Positions 44,101-51,169 of a stretch of DNA of 64,000 nt are shown piece by piece. The notes under the pieces were generated by a model. That model was not told the DNA's origin. It saw only the letters and a program-made list of their open reading frames with translations, and made no database searches. Position 1 is the first letter of the stretch. Each line of letters starts with the position of its first letter. Source of the stretch: Mycolicibacterium tokaiense (GTDB taxonomy: Bacteria > Actinomycetota > Actinomycetes > Mycobacteriales > Mycobacteriaceae); the NCBI RefSeq assembly GCF_010725885.1, contig NZ_AP022600.1, forward strand, positions 6,076,001-6,140,000, read 5' to 3'. Position numbers and translations under genes: made by a program.

Positions 44101-46237
44101 ACTCGGCGCACACCGCCTCGACAGCGCCGATCGCACCGGAGATGACGCAGGCCACCGGCGAGGAACTGATGGCCGCCACCACGTCGGTGCGGCCCTGTAA
44201 CCGGGCGTCGGCCTCGTCGTACGGCAGACCCACCAGCGCCATGGCGCCGTAGCCCTGCACGGTGCGGAACCCGCGTGCCCGGTAGCACGCGACGTGAGCG
44301 CCCTGTTGCAAGCTCAGCACACCGGAGACCACGCAGGCGGCCACCTCGCCGACCGAATGGCCGATCACCGCGGACGGTTCGACGCCGCGCTCCCGGAGCA
44401 CGGCTGCCAGCCCGACCTGGATGGCGAATGTCAGCGCCTGGACCCGATCCGTGCCACCGAGTTCACCGGTCCGCAGCGCCTCCCGTGGCGAGAATCCCAG
44501 CTCGTCGGCGAACACCGGCGCCACCGCATCGATCACCTCGGCGAACCGCGTTTCAGTGTCCAGCAGCTCGGAACCCATTCCCGCCCAATGCGATCCGTGC
44601 CCGGAGAACACCCAGACCGCACCGGTGTCCGGCACAGCGGTGCCTGTCACCACCCGGGGGTCGCGCTCGCCCGCCGCAATGGCCCGCAGCGCCGCCGCGG
44701 CGTCGTCCCGGCTCTCGGCGACCACGGCGGCCCGGACGGGCTCGTGTGAGCGCCGGGTCCACAAGGTGGTGGCCACCTGCTCGAGTGGTTGCCCGTCGAG
44801 CGCGTCCGCCAGCGCTGCGGCCTGGATGGTCAGCCGGGCCTGTGATCGGGCCGAGATCGGAAGTACCACGGGGAGAGGTTCTTCGGACGTCTCGGCAGCC
44901 GACTCAGGTGCCTCTTCGAGCAGCACGTGCGCGATAGTGCCGCCGTATCCGTAGCTGCAGACCGCCGCACGCCGTGGGCCCTGCGCCTCTCGCCACGGCT
45001 CGGGCTCGGTGGGCACCCGCAGTCCGCTGGCGGGCCAGTCGAGTGCGCGGGTCATCTTCCGGATACCGGCGGTGGCCGGAATGACTTTGTGGTGCAGCGC
45101 CAATGCGGCCTTCATCAGGCCGACCACCCCGGCGGCGCCTTCGAGATGGCCGGTGTTCGGTTTCACCGAGCCGACGGCGCAGGGCGCGTCACGACCCGCT
45201 CCGTACACCTGCGCCAGCGCAGTGAGTTCGACGGGATCGCCGGTGGGCGTTCCGGTTCCGTGCGCCTCGATGAAGCCCACGGAGTCCGGTGGCACCTGCG
45301 CGACGGCGCACGCCCGGCGGAACAGCTGGGCCTGGGCGTCACCGTTGGGCGACATGATGCCGACGGTGCGGCCGTCCTGGGCCACCGCGCCGCCGCGGAT
45401 CACCGCCAGTACCCGGTCGCCGTCGCGGCGGGCGTCGGACACCCGTTTGAGCACCACCACCGCAGCGCCCTCCCCGCGGCCGTAACCGTCGGCGGATGCG
45501 TCGAATGACTTGCAGCGCCCGTCGGGCGCGGTGGCCCCCGCGACGTCGAGGACGCGGGTGAGGCCGGGCCCGATCAGCGCGCTCACCCCACCGGCGAGGG
45601 CCAGCGTCGTCTCGCCGTCGCGTAGCAGCTGGCAGGCCTGGTGCACCGCGACCAGGGAGGCCGCGCAGGCGGCGTCCAGCGCGACGCTGGGCCCGCGCAG
45701 GTCGAGCAGATGCGACACCCGGTTGGCGACGCCGCACAACGAGGTTCCGATACCGGTCCACGCTTCGATGCCCGGCAGGTCTTCCATCAGCAGCTTGCCG
45801 TAGTCGTCGGAGTTCACGCCCATCAGCACCGCGGTGTCACTGCCGGCCACCGAACGCGGTGCGATGCCCGCGTGCTCGAGGGCTTCCCAGCACACCTCGA
45901 CCGCCAGCCGCTGCTGCGGGTCCATCAGCTCGGCCTCGCGCGGTGACACTCCGAAGAACTCGGCATCGAAGCCGGCGAGGTCGTCGAGGAAGGAGCCAAA
46001 TGGGTTGGTCTCTGTGAGCACGGCTGCGTTGCGGGGATCGCGGCGCAGGTAGGGCTCCCACCGCTCGGCGGGGATCTCGCGGACCGCGCTGCCGCCGTCG
46101 AGCAGGAACTGCCAGAACTGCGCGGGGGTGGTGACGTCGCCGGCAAGGCGGCATCCGATGCCGACGATCGCGATCGGTTCCGGGGCGGGTTGGGGCTCTA
46201 CCGTGGTCTGGGTAGGCTTGCCTAACAACTCGTCCAT
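41159..46237 (-). CDS. Iterative type I PKS of the 6-methylsalicylic acid synthase type (KS-AT-DH/TH-KR-ACP)
   Basis: The 1692-residue single-module PKS is similar in size to fungal 6-MSAS. The KS has Cys191 (DAACAASL), EAHGTGTPTGD and KPNTGHLEGA. Stretches such as GPGLTRVLDVAGA, CKSFDASADGYGRGEGA and GIMSPN closely resemble 6-MSAS ketosynthases. The AT has Ser628 (GHSVGEV). The dehydratase/thioester-hydrolase-type domain has His929 in HPVQGTEIVP. The KR has TGGTGALGLRMAQHL with Tyr1490 (GQGAYAAANAF), and the ACP has Ser1642 (IGVDSIMTV). No thioesterase is present. It lies convergent with mbtA, where M. tuberculosis has mbtJ-mbtI. It is predicted to make the aryl starter of the siderophore. 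Confidence 0.88.
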   Translation of the reverse strand: MDELLGKPTQTTVEPQPAPEPIAIVGIGCRLAGDVTTPAQFWQFLLDGGSAVREIPAERWEPYLRRDPRNAAVLTETNPFGSFLDDLAGFDAEFFGVSPREAELMDPQQRLAVEVCWEALEHAGIAPRSVAGSDTAVLMGVNSDDYGKLLMEDLPGIEAWTGIGTSLCGVANRVSHLLDLRGPSVALDAACAASLVAVHQACQLLRDGETTLALAGGVSALIGPGLTRVLDVAGATAPDGRCKSFDASADGYGRGEGAAVVVLKRVSDARRDGDRVLAVIRGGAVAQDGRTVGIMSPNGDAQAQLFRRACAVAQVPPDSVGFIEAHGTGTPTGDPVELTALAQVYGAGRDAPCAVGSVKPNTGHLEGAAGVVGLMKAALALHHKVIPATAGIRKMTRALDWPASGLRVPTEPEPWREAQGPRRAAVCSYGYGGTIAHVLLEEAPESAAETSEEPLPVVLPISARSQARLTIQAAALADALDGQPLEQVATTLWTRRSHEPVRAAVVAESRDDAAAALRAIAAGERDPRVVTGTAVPDTGAVWVFSGHGSHWAGMGSELLDTETRFAEVIDAVAPVFADELGFSPREALRTGELGGTDRVQALTFAIQVGLAAVLRERGVEPSAVIGHSVGEVAACVVSGVLSLQQGAHVACYRARGFRTVQGYGAMALVGLPYDEADARLQGRTDVVAAISSSPVACVISGAIGAVEAVCAEWADEGVSVRRVATDVAFHSPAMDALTGDLARLTAQLGPSAPACVPLYSTALADPRSAAPRDPDYWVINLRGRVRFAEAVSAAVQDGHRVFVEVSAHPVVAHSVIETVTHLGKPDPVVIPVLRRDQPQTRAVHAAVAALHCHGVVVRSRRGPWACDLPGTQWQHRHFWRTPTPPPGGHGVHDVATHTLLGGRLDVATTSTVVWQTRLDLDTRPYPGDHPVQGTEIVPAAVLLNTFLAAAGADLSDVRLRTPVAPGRTRDVQLVRRDGALTLSTRLIDDEQGGWLTHSTAAVAVDSVEPTPAQPDCPEVLAPGHVVSTLAGLGVAAMGFGWDILDLRRGAGQLLARVSAEADGSVPASWASLLDAATSAASTVFDGPPRLRMPARVDRVRVYGAAPAVGVIHVVRRPGTTITDVTIRDTAGAVLVYLHGMGFEELENAGPSGQILHELVWSSTPYPADARPDEVVLVGGDPDTLAVVQAVLTAAGVPFRLCPDPEGLPGDLGPGAVVLMLPSEQDPAAESVRQVLDALAVMHTGRARLWVLTQRVHEGDNVTHAPLWGVARVAAAEHPRVWGGVLDLADARIPLGALASLAGNGVVMVRGGVARVAHLEPVAPGPGAPLTCSPAGTYVITGGTGALGLRMAQHLADRGARRLVLLSRSGVPPRSQWGGIDSEATRVVAALEERGVSVQVAAVDIGAPDAAETLRAALADLPRVRGVIHAAGVEAGALLLDTTGAHLAATMRPKVDGALALHQVFAPGELDWLVLFSSCGYLPGFPGQGAYAAANAFLDVFAQHRRNLGDRTTSVAWTAWRGLGMGSTSGFIAAQLEALGMGTVAADDALAALDNALRADRAHLAVLPVLPAAAAVPMLAAVAPEAESHHAATEHEGTPAGPGDTDPAEWAQQQVLAAVGAELGLAADDVDLAMPLVEIGVDSIMTVAVRRALEKQTGLALPPTLLWEHPTAAAVTSHLVELLTAGRESVEAC
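46207..46225. promoter_or_regulatory. IdeR-like box within the first codons of the 6-MSAS-type PKS
   Basis: TCTGGGTAGGCTTGCCTAA matches the IdeR consensus TTAGGTTAGGCTAACCTAA at 14 of 19 positions, as well as the mbtA-mbtB box does. It covers roughly codons 5-11 of the PKS gene. No usable ATG or GTG start exists downstream before the KS motifs, so the box is intragenic. With a start-site promoter it would act just downstream of +1. Confidence 0.6.
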
Positions 46238-46244
46238 GCGGCCA

Positions 46245-46250
46245 ATAGTG
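46245..46250 (-). promoter_or_regulatory. Probable -10 box (CACTAT) for leaderless PKS transcription
   Basis: On the minus strand CACTAT lies 7 bases before the PKS ATG (46235-46237). That is the spacing expected if the transcript begins at the ATG. No Shine-Dalgarno is present. The IdeR-like box at 46207-46225 would then lie at about +13 to +31. Confidence 0.4.
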
Positions 46251-46276
46251 GCACAGACCGCCCGACCGCTGGACTG

Positions 46277-47098
46277 CTACCCGAGGGTGATCTCGGCAGC
46301 CAGGGTGCCGAGCACCTTGAGCGCATCGGCGCTGGGTGAGTCCGGTTCGGCGTGGTAGACCACCAACTCCTGGCCGGGACTCGAGCGCACGTCGAAGGTC
46401 TGCATGGTCAGCGTCATCGCCCCCACCGCGGCGTGGCAGAACCGCTTCGACGTCCACGTCTTGCCGCGCGCATCGTGCTCGGCCCACAGCTCGGCGAACT
46501 CCGGACTGGCGTCCAGGAGGTGGGCCAGCACGGCGCGGATGCGCGGGTCGTCGGGAGCCAGCCCGTGCCCGTGGCGGAAGCCCGCCACCGAATCCCGCGC
46601 CACCACCGACCAGTCGGTATAAAAGCTACGGGCGCCCGGCTCGGTGAACACCACGTGCAACAAGTTGGTCGAGTGCGCCCAGCCGCCGAACAGTGCGTCG
46701 GCCATCGCATTGGTGGCCAGGACGTCGTAGGCACGGTTGTAGACCAGCGCCGGGTTGTCCGGCCACATATCCATCAGCTGCAGCAGGGCCGGATCCACGG
46801 CGGTGCTGCCCGCGCCGATCTCCCGCGGGCTCAGCCCGGCGAGCCGGAAGAGGTGGCCTCGGCCGTCGTCGGGCAGTTGCAACGCCTGCGCCAGCGAGTC
46901 CACGACCGCCGGTGACGGCCGGGTTTCACGGCCCTGCTCCAGGCGCGTGTAGTAGTCGACCGACAGGCCCGCCAGCGCGGCCACCTCTTCGCGGCGCAGA
47001 CCGCTGACCCGGCGCTGCCCGTAACTGGTCAACCCGATGTCGGCGGGCGAGACCGCGCTGCGCCGCGCACGCAGAAAATCCCCGAGTTCTCCTGCCAT
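46277..47098 (-). CDS. MmyB-type helix-turn-helix transcriptional regulator
   Basis: The 273-residue protein has an N-terminal XRE-type HTH (RRVSGLRREEVAALAGLSVDYYTRLEQGRE, read in pieces) and a C-terminal MmyB-like ligand-binding domain (NPALVYNRAYDVLATNAMADALFG). The ATG at 47096-47098 gives MAGELGDFLRARR, the usual family N-terminus. Upstream extension is unsupported. It is divergent from an SDR gene across a gap with two dyads. MmyB/SDR pairs are common in actinobacteria, the regulator typically acting on the adjacent oxidoreductase gene. Confidence 0.9.
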   Translation of the reverse strand: MAGELGDFLRARRSAVSPADIGLTSYGQRRVSGLRREEVAALAGLSVDYYTRLEQGRETRPSPAVVDSLAQALQLPDDGRGHLFRLAGLSPREIGAGSTAVDPALLQLMDMWPDNPALVYNRAYDVLATNAMADALFGGWAHSTNLLHVVFTEPGARSFYTDWSVVARDSVAGFRHGHGLAPDDPRIRAVLAHLLDASPEFAELWAEHDARGKTWTSKRFCHAAVGAMTLTMQTFDVRSSPGQELVVYHAEPDSPSADALKVLGTLAAEITLG

Positions 47099-47111
47099 GA
47101 CATCGATGTTA

Positions 47112-47162
47112 GGTCGTGCCGACCGGTCACGACCCGTTCCTGGGTGCGCTGCACCCAGGAAC
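47112..47162. promoter_or_regulatory. Two adjacent inverted repeats, candidate MmyB operators
   Basis: The first dyad is GGTCGTG-N9-CACGACC (47112-47134). The second has perfect 12-base arms, GTTCCTGGGTGC and GCACCCAGGAAC, around GCT (47136-47162). Both lie between the divergent MmyB-type regulator and the SDR gene. The second is strong enough to be an operator for that regulator. Confidence 0.6.
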
Positions 47163-47229
47163 ACCGCATCCTTTTTCGACCGCGGGTTCCGGCGCAGAGT
47201 GACTGGTGACACCGGACCGAAGGAGAATC

Positions 47230-47943
47230 ATGAGCAAGTCCGTAGCGCTGGTCACCGGGGCCAGCAGTGGAATCGGCCGCGCCATCGCCCGCCGGCTGGC
47301 GAACGACGGCATGACGGTGATCGCCGGCGCCCGCCGCCTCGATCTGCTGCACGAGCTGGCCGGCGAGGTCGACGGGATAGAACCCCGCGAGCTGGACGTC
47401 ACCGATCGCGGCTCCGTGCAGGCGGCGGTGGACGACATCGTGGCCCGGCACGGACATCTCGATGTGCTGGTGGCCAACGCCGGGGTGATGCCGTTGTCGC
47501 GGCTGGACGCCGGCCTGGTCGACCAGTGGGACCAGATGATCGACGTCAACGTCCGTGGGCTGCTGCACGGGCTGGCGGCGGCGCTGCCGGTGTTCGGCCG
47601 TCAGGAAAGCGGCCATGTGGTGACCATCGCGTCTGTCGGCGCGCACGAGGTCGGCCCCACCTATGCGGTGTACAGCGGCACGAAGTTCGCCGCGTGGGCC
47701 ATCACCGAAGGGCTGCGGCAGGAGTCGCCGCCGTGGCTGCGGGTGACCACCATCTGCCCCGGCGTGGTGACCAGCGAACTCGCCGAGACCATCACCGACC
47801 CGGTGGCCCGCGACGCGATGGCCGAGTACCGGCGCAACGCCATCTCCCCCGAGGCCATCGCCGATGCGCTGGCCTACGCCGTCGGCACCCCGCCGGAGGT
47901 CGACGTCAACGAGATCATCATCCGCCCGGCCGCCCAGCGGTGA
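47230..47943 (+). CDS. Short-chain dehydrogenase/reductase
   Basis: The 237-residue classical SDR has VTGASSGIGRAIA (cofactor loop), NAGV, and the catalytic YSGTK (Y-x3-K) preceded by a serine in TIASVGAHE. The ATG at 47230 has AGGAG five bases upstream. An in-frame upstream start would add eight residues without support. It is probably controlled by the divergent MmyB-type regulator. The substrate is unknown; NADP(H) preference cannot be told reliably. Confidence 0.9.
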   Translation: MSKSVALVTGASSGIGRAIARRLANDGMTVIAGARRLDLLHELAGEVDGIEPRELDVTDRGSVQAAVDDIVARHGHLDVLVANAGVMPLSRLDAGLVDQWDQMIDVNVRGLLHGLAAALPVFGRQESGHVVTIASVGAHEVGPTYAVYSGTKFAAWAITEGLRQESPPWLRVTTICPGVVTSELAETITDPVARDAMAEYRRNAISPEAIADALAYAVGTPPEVDVNEIIIRPAAQR

Positions 47944-47991
47944 TTTCGGCGCGCGCGTGACCGCGCAGCGGTTACCAGCGCGCCGAAGTCA
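47941..47991. terminator. 51-base dyad spanning both convergent stop codons, likely bidirectional terminator or dispersed repeat
   Basis: Arms of 14 bases, TGATTTCGGCGCGC (47941-47954) and GCGCGCCGAAGTCA (47978-47991), pair with one mismatch. The loop holds a second stem, GTGACCGC with GCGGTTAC. The outer arms contain the stop codons of the SDR gene and of hemW. The structure could terminate both transcripts. Confidence 0.6.
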
Positions 47992-49161
47992 CTCGAGCAG
48001 GGAGCGGACCACGCCGTCGGCGAGCAGTCGCCCGCGGTCGGTGAGCACCAGGCGGTCACCGTGGACGGCGGCCAGTCCCTCGGCCACCACGGCGGGCACC
48101 CGCTCCCGCTCGACGGGGCGCAGCAACTCCAGCGGCAGTCCTGCGCGCAGGCGGACGTTGAGCAGGACGTCCTCGACGTGCCGGTCGCCGTCGGAGAGTT
48201 CCTCGAAGTCGGCGATGGGCAGCTCCCCCGCTTCGAGCTGTGCGGCATAGGCATTGGGGTGCTTGGCATTCCAGAACCGGGTTGCCCCGATGAAGCCGTG
48301 GGCGCCGGGGCCTGCGCCCCACCACTGGCCGCCGCCCCAGTAGCCGAGATTGTGTCGGCACTCGCCACCGGGGCGGCTCCAGTTCGACACCTCATACCAG
48401 TCGAACCCGGCGGCGCGGACCATACCGTCGAGCAATTCGTAGCGCGCCGCCAGCACGTCGTCGTCCACCGCCGCCATCTCGCCGCGGCGGACCCGCCGGG
48501 CCAGCGCGGTGCCGTCCTCGACCACCAGGGCGTAGGCCGACAGGTGGTCGACGCCGGCACCGATGACCGCGTCCACCGAGCGGCGCAGATCGTCGTCCGT
48601 CTCACCCGGCGTGCCGTAGATGAGGTCCAGGTTGACGTGGTCGAAGCCGGCCGCCGACGCCTCGCCCGCTGCGGCGACAGCCCGGCCCGGGGAGTGGGTG
48701 CGGTCCAGCAGGCGCAGCACGTGCGCCGCCGCGGACTGCATGCCCAGCGACACCCGGGTGTAGCCGGCCCCCCGGATCTGGTCGAAGAACTCCGGTGATG
48801 TCGATTCGGGGTTGGCCTCGGTGGTCACCTCGGCGTCCGGCGCCAGCTCGAAGGCGTCCCGCACCGCGTCCAGCACGGCGGCCAGCCCGGAGCCACCCAG
48901 CAACGACGGTGTGCCGCCGCCGACGAACACGGTGTCGACCACCGGGGCGGGCAGCTGCGCGGCGCCGAGCTGCAGTTCCCGGCGGACCGCCGCGAGCCAG
49001 CCGTCGGGATTGGCGCCACCCAGCTCACCCGGGGTGTAGGTGTTGAAGTCGCAGTATCCGCAGCGGGTGGCGCAGAACGGGACGTGCACGTAGATCCCGA
49101 ACGCACCACCGCGGGTCATGGCGAAGCGGGGCGCTTCGCGCGCTGCGGGTGGAGCGGTCAT
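47989..49161 (-). CDS. hemW: Radical SAM protein HemW/HemN-like
   Basis: The 390-residue radical SAM enzyme has the [4Fe-4S] motif CATRCGYC (C-x3-C-x2-C), FVGGGTPSLL, and the HemN_C-type C-terminal domain. Mycobacterial copies are annotated hemN (Rv2388c). The sequence type fits HemW, a heme chaperone/insertion protein, rather than oxygen-independent coproporphyrinogen oxidase, but this is a family-level judgement. The ATG at 49159-49161 gives the M. tuberculosis length; the 638-residue frame extending into nirA is rejected. It is converged upon by the SDR gene. Confidence 0.9.
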   Translation of the reverse strand: MTAPPAAREAPRFAMTRGGAFGIYVHVPFCATRCGYCDFNTYTPGELGGANPDGWLAAVRRELQLGAAQLPAPVVDTVFVGGGTPSLLGGSGLAAVLDAVRDAFELAPDAEVTTEANPESTSPEFFDQIRGAGYTRVSLGMQSAAAHVLRLLDRTHSPGRAVAAAGEASAAGFDHVNLDLIYGTPGETDDDLRRSVDAVIGAGVDHLSAYALVVEDGTALARRVRRGEMAAVDDDVLAARYELLDGMVRAAGFDWYEVSNWSRPGGECRHNLGYWGGGQWWGAGPGAHGFIGATRFWNAKHPNAYAAQLEAGELPIADFEELSDGDRHVEDVLLNVRLRAGLPLELLRPVERERVPAVVAEGLAAVHGDRLVLTDRGRLLADGVVRSLLE

Positions 49162-49299
49162 GCACTCCAGTCTCCCCCAACCAGCGGATCGGTCCCGGCG
49201 CGGGTTTCGCTCAGGGTGAGCCCAAGTCTGGCCTGATTGGGTGCCATGAGGGCGGCGTGGCAGAATGGCCGGGTGATCGCCGCACGTAAGCCAGCTCTC

Positions 49300-49356
49300 G
49301 TGTCGCGGCGGCATGTCGATTTCAAGCGTGTCTGTAGCTGTTGCTGTCTGCCTTGA
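49300..49356 (+). CDS. Polycysteine leader peptide upstream of nirA (cysteine attenuator)
   Basis: A GTG-started 18-codon ORF encodes MSRRHVDFKRVCSCCCLP and ends in TGA at 49354-49356. Four cysteine codons lie within five codons near the end. Leaderless polycysteine short ORFs are known in mycobacteria as cysteine-responsive attenuators: ribosome stalling at low Cys-tRNA opens the downstream mRNA. There is no Shine-Dalgarno before the GTG, which fits a leaderless transcript. The sulfite reductase operon begins 118 bases downstream, and its ribosome-binding site sits in a hairpin. Confidence 0.8.
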   Translation: MSRRHVDFKRVCSCCCLP

Positions 49357-49450
49357 CGGCTTGATCTCGCCCAGCCTGCCCATAACCTCAGCTGGCCGCC
49401 GGATCTGCGTCGACCGGTCAGCCCCCGGTAGCAGCGCGCTCCGAACGCCG

Positions 49451-49466
49451 GCTCCTGTCCAGGAGC
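49451..49466 (+). promoter_or_regulatory. Hairpin sequestering the nirA Shine-Dalgarno
   Basis: GCTCCT (49451-49456) and AGGAGC (49461-49466) pair perfectly around GTCC. AGGAG is the nirA ribosome-binding site, 8 bases before the ATG at 49474. Alternative pairing controlled by translation of the upstream polycysteine ORF would expose it when cysteine is scarce. Confidence 0.65.
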
Positions 49467-49473
49467 ACATCAC

Positions 49474-51165
49474 ATGACATCTTCTGAGAAGAACCCGGCC
49501 AAGGCCCGTCCCGTCAAGCGTCCTCGGGGTGAGGGCCAGTGGGCCCTCGGCTACCGGGAACCGCTGAACCCCAACGAGCAGGCCAAGAAGGACGACAACC
49601 CACTCAACGTGCGGGCGCGCATCGAGAACATCTACGCCAAGGGCGGCTTCGAGAGCATCGACAAGGGTGACCTGCGCGGCCGGTTCCGCTGGTGGGGTCT
49701 CTACACCCAGCGCAAGCCCGGCTACGACGGCACCTGGACCGGTGACGACAACACCGACATGCTCGAGGACGAGTACTTCATGCTGCGGGTGCGCAGCGAC
49801 GGTGGCGCGCTGACCACCGCGGCCCTGCGCACGCTCGGTGGAATCTCCACTGAGTTCGCCCGCGACACCGCCGACCTCTCCGATCGGGAGAACGTCCAGT
49901 ACCACTGGATCCGGGTCGAGGACATGCCGGAGATCTGGCGCCGCCTCGACGAGGTCGGTCTACAGACCACCGAGGCGTGCGGCGACTGCCCACGTGTCGT
50001 CCTGGGTTCACCGCTGGCCGGGGAACACCCCGACGAGGTGCTCGACGGCACCCCGGCGGTCGACGAGATCGTCAAGCGCTACATCGGCAAGCCGGAGTAC
50101 TCGAACCTGCCGCGCAAGTTCAAGACCGCGATCTCCGGCCTGCAGGACGTGGTGCACGAGGTCAACGACGTGGCCTTCGTGGGAGTCCACCACCCCGAAC
50201 ACGGCCCCGGGTTCGACCTGTGGGTCGGCGGCGGGCTGTCCACCAACCCGATGCTGGGCCAGCGGGTCGGCGCCTGGGTGCCGCTGGACGAGGTGCCCGA
50301 CGTCTGGGAAGGCGTGGTCAGTGTCTTCCGTGACTACGGTTACCGCCGGCTGCGGGCCAAGGCCCGGCTCAAGTTCCTCATCAAGGACTGGGGCGTGGAG
50401 AAGTTCAGGGAAGTTCTCGAAACCGAGTACCTGAAGCGGCCGCTGATCGACGGCCCTGCGCCCGATCCGCTCACCCGGCCGATGGACCACGTGGGCGTGA
50501 CCAAGCTCAAGAACGGGCTCAACGCCGTCGGAGTGGCGCCGATCGCGGGGCGCGTGTCGGGCACCATCCTCACCAAGGTCGCCGACCTGGCCGAGGCGGC
50601 CGGGTCCAACCGGGTGCGCTTCACGCCCTACCAGAAGCTGATCGTGCTCGACGTGCCTGATGACGAGGTGGCCAACCTCCAAGCTGCGCTCGAAGAACTG
50701 GGCCTGCCGTCACAGCCGTCGAACTGGCGGCGCAACCTGATGGCCTGCACCGGCATCGAGTTCTGCAAACTGAGCTTCGCGGAAACCCGCAAGCGGTCGC
50801 AGTCGCTGGTGCCCGAACTGGAGCAGCGGCTCGAGGACATCAATGCCCAACTGGACGTGCCGGTGACGGTCAACGTCAACGGGTGCCCCAACTCGTGCGC
50901 GCGGATCCAGATCGCCGACATCGGCTTCAAGGGCCAGATGGTCGACGACGGCGACGGCGGACAGGTCGAGGGTTTCCAGGTGCATCTGGGTGGCAGCCTG
51001 GGCCTGGACAGCGGTTTCGGCCGCAAGCTGCGCCAGCACAAGGTCACCTCCGAGGAGCTCGGACCCTACATCGACCGGGTTACTCGCAACTTCGTGAAAC
51101 AACGAGAGGCCGGAGAGCGTTTCGCCCAGTGGGCTGTGCGAGCCGACGAAGCGGACCTGAGGTGA
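49474..51165 (+). CDS. nirA: Ferredoxin-dependent sulfite reductase (NirA/SirA)
   Basis: The 563-residue siroheme/[4Fe-4S] enzyme reduces sulfite to sulfide. The cluster ligands are in CTGIEFCKL and NGCPNSC. The family repeats are seen in the N-terminal half (LRVRSDGGALTTAALRTL) and C-terminal half (VRFTPYQKLIVLDV). It is the first gene of a three-gene unit with APS reductase and a sirohydrochlorin chelatase (siroheme supply). AGGAG lies 8 bases before the ATG within a hairpin, so translation is probably cysteine-controlled. M. tuberculosis NirA (Rv2391) is a sulfite reductase despite its name. Confidence 0.95.
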   Translation: MTSSEKNPAKARPVKRPRGEGQWALGYREPLNPNEQAKKDDNPLNVRARIENIYAKGGFESIDKGDLRGRFRWWGLYTQRKPGYDGTWTGDDNTDMLEDEYFMLRVRSDGGALTTAALRTLGGISTEFARDTADLSDRENVQYHWIRVEDMPEIWRRLDEVGLQTTEACGDCPRVVLGSPLAGEHPDEVLDGTPAVDEIVKRYIGKPEYSNLPRKFKTAISGLQDVVHEVNDVAFVGVHHPEHGPGFDLWVGGGLSTNPMLGQRVGAWVPLDEVPDVWEGVVSVFRDYGYRRLRAKARLKFLIKDWGVEKFREVLETEYLKRPLIDGPAPDPLTRPMDHVGVTKLKNGLNAVGVAPIAGRVSGTILTKVADLAEAAGSNRVRFTPYQKLIVLDVPDDEVANLQAALEELGLPSQPSNWRRNLMACTGIEFCKLSFAETRKRSQSLVPELEQRLEDINAQLDVPVTVNVNGCPNSCARIQIADIGFKGQMVDDGDGGQVEGFQVHLGGSLGLDSGFGRKLRQHKVTSEELGPYIDRVTRNFVKQREAGERFAQWAVRADEADLR

Positions 51166-51169
51166 ATCG

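Noticed and set aside
41159..46237. PKS as an additional mycobactin linker module (partner of MbtC/MbtD)
   Set aside because: It is a complete self-contained module with 6-MSAS-like KS stretches and stands in the mbtI position on a separate transcript; MbtC and MbtD already complement each other.
49162..49905. 638-residue version of hemW reaching into nirA
   Set aside because: The extra residues are antisense to nirA and its leader; the radical SAM domain begins after the ATG at 49161.
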